DNA of 22,660 nt from a virus. The number at the start of each line of letters is the position of its first letter. Within the stretch, counting starts at the first letter, position 1. The notes below the pieces were generated by a model. It was not told the DNA's origin and did not search any database. It saw only the letters and a list, made by a program, of their open reading frames with translations. The position numbers and the translations under genes are program-made. Below are positions 22,400-22,660 of the stretch, one piece after another. The DNA lies in IMG/VR virus record IMGVR_UViG_3300005613_000432, positions 1 to 22,660 of that record. One strand, 5' to 3'.

Positions 22400-22428
22400 T
22401 TGACAATTTCCGCCCTCTGTATTATACT
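22400..22428 (+). promoter_or_regulatory. sigma70-type promoter driving the + strand gene
   Basis: TTGACA (22400-22405), 17 bases, then TATACT (22423-22428): a full consensus -35, five of six at -10 and optimal spacing. The start site would be near 22435, about 120 bases before the ATG of the zinc-finger gene. Confidence 0.8.
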
Positions 22429-22449
22429 TCTCTTGTCAAGGCAGCACAA
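22421..22449 (-). promoter_or_regulatory. probable minus-strand promoter for the late operon
   Basis: On the minus strand TTGTGC (22449-22444), 17 bases, then a perfect TATAAT (22426-22421). The -35 matches three of six consensus bases. Its -10 overlaps the -10 of the + strand promoter, so the two polymerases would compete. The start would lie near 22414, giving about a 100-base leader before terS. Confidence 0.55.
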
Positions 22450-22511
22450 TCCATCGAGCGGATTTTTGTTTCTTGTGACCCCTGCGGGTTAAGTGGATGC
22501 TGCCTTGACAA
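22433..22511. repeat. 14-bp perfect inverted repeat in the divergent region
   Basis: TTGTCAAGGCAGCA (22433-22446) is the exact reverse complement of TGCTGCCTTGACAA (22498-22511), with a 51-base spacer. The left arm begins at the predicted + strand start site and lies within the spacer and -35 of the minus promoter. It may be a pair of operator half-sites or a stem in the leader RNA. The string CTTGACAAT is also repeated directly at 22399 and 22504. Confidence 0.8.
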
Positions 22512-22556
22512 TCAGCACCGCCGCCCAACGGGGTCTCCTTGTTTTAGGAGCTACTA

Positions 22557-22660
22557 ATGATACTTACCTGTGCTTATTGTCAACAACCCTTTAAGACAAA
22601 TGATCGTCGCCGCAAGTATTGTTCCCGCAAATGTTATTTTGCTCATGTCAAAGGGCAACA
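22557..22660 (+). CDS. zinc-finger protein, probably an HNH endonuclease, N-terminal part only
   Basis: ATG 22557 follows AGGAG with a six-base gap, and the frame is open to the end of the window. The 34 residues show Cys5-x2-Cys8 ('CAYCQQPF') and Cys22-x3-Cys26 ('KYCSRKCYFAHVKG'). This is the treble-clef-like N-terminus commonly seen in phage HNH nucleases and related proteins. Phage HNH nucleases often sit beside the terminase genes and help cut packaging DNA. The catalytic His-Asn-His region would lie outside the window, so this is a tentative call. It is the only gene on the + strand. Confidence 0.6.
   Translation, partial: MILTCAYCQQPFKTNDRRRKYCSRKCYFAHVKGQ

Noticed and set aside
22311-22400. 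A tRNA, attachment site or origin in the intergenic leader.
   Set aside because: I see no cloverleaf-forming sequence, no iterons and no repeat of a tRNA end. Only weak short stems are present.

Overview
The window is the structural (late) gene block of a long-tailed dsDNA phage or prophage, almost certainly a siphovirus. I see no integrase, repressor, host gene, tRNA or rRNA, so free phage and prophage cannot be separated. DNA is fairly GC-rich and most starts carry GGAGG-type ribosome sites. The host is unknown. Lipobox lipoproteins built of 'DLDVDG' repeats and Kelch-like fibre repeats recall phage regions of uncultured Chloroflexota, but that is a weak inference from memory.

All genes but one lie on the minus strand, so the map reads right to left. 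At the right edge a + strand zinc-finger gene (probably an HNH nuclease, cut by the edge) is divided from the rest by a divergent promoter region with a 14-bp inverted repeat. Then come the small terminase, the large terminase (with a zinc ribbon), a hidden 57-residue two-TM protein, a portal fused to a MuF-type minor head protein, an HK97 gp10-like protein and a 54-residue unknown. A very strong UUCG-loop terminator follows, then an 865-residue ORF joining a zinc-ribbon leader, prohead protease, scaffold segment and HK97-fold capsid, with two internal ribosome sites.

After the capsid come two predicted lipoproteins with a 66-residue protein between them, a head-tail connector, a tail-terminator-like protein, and a tightly overlapping cassette of four glycosyltransferase-like genes. 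The tail module is next: tail tube protein, two tail assembly chaperones overlapping at a G7 run that could permit a -2/+1 frameshift, and a 1715-residue tape measure protein with two families of internal repeats. Downstream are three small conserved phage proteins and the start of a Kelch-like fibre or tip protein cut by the left edge.

Stop/start overlaps (ATGA or TGATG) join most neighbouring genes, which points to translational coupling in one long late transcript, interrupted by the terminator before the capsid gene. The most unusual parts are the four-enzyme glycosylation cassette inside the head-tail block, the two lipoproteins beside the capsid gene, the nested starts in the protease-capsid ORF, and the G7 frameshift candidate. 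No gene-free stretch reaches 300 bases; the longest is 22311-22556.
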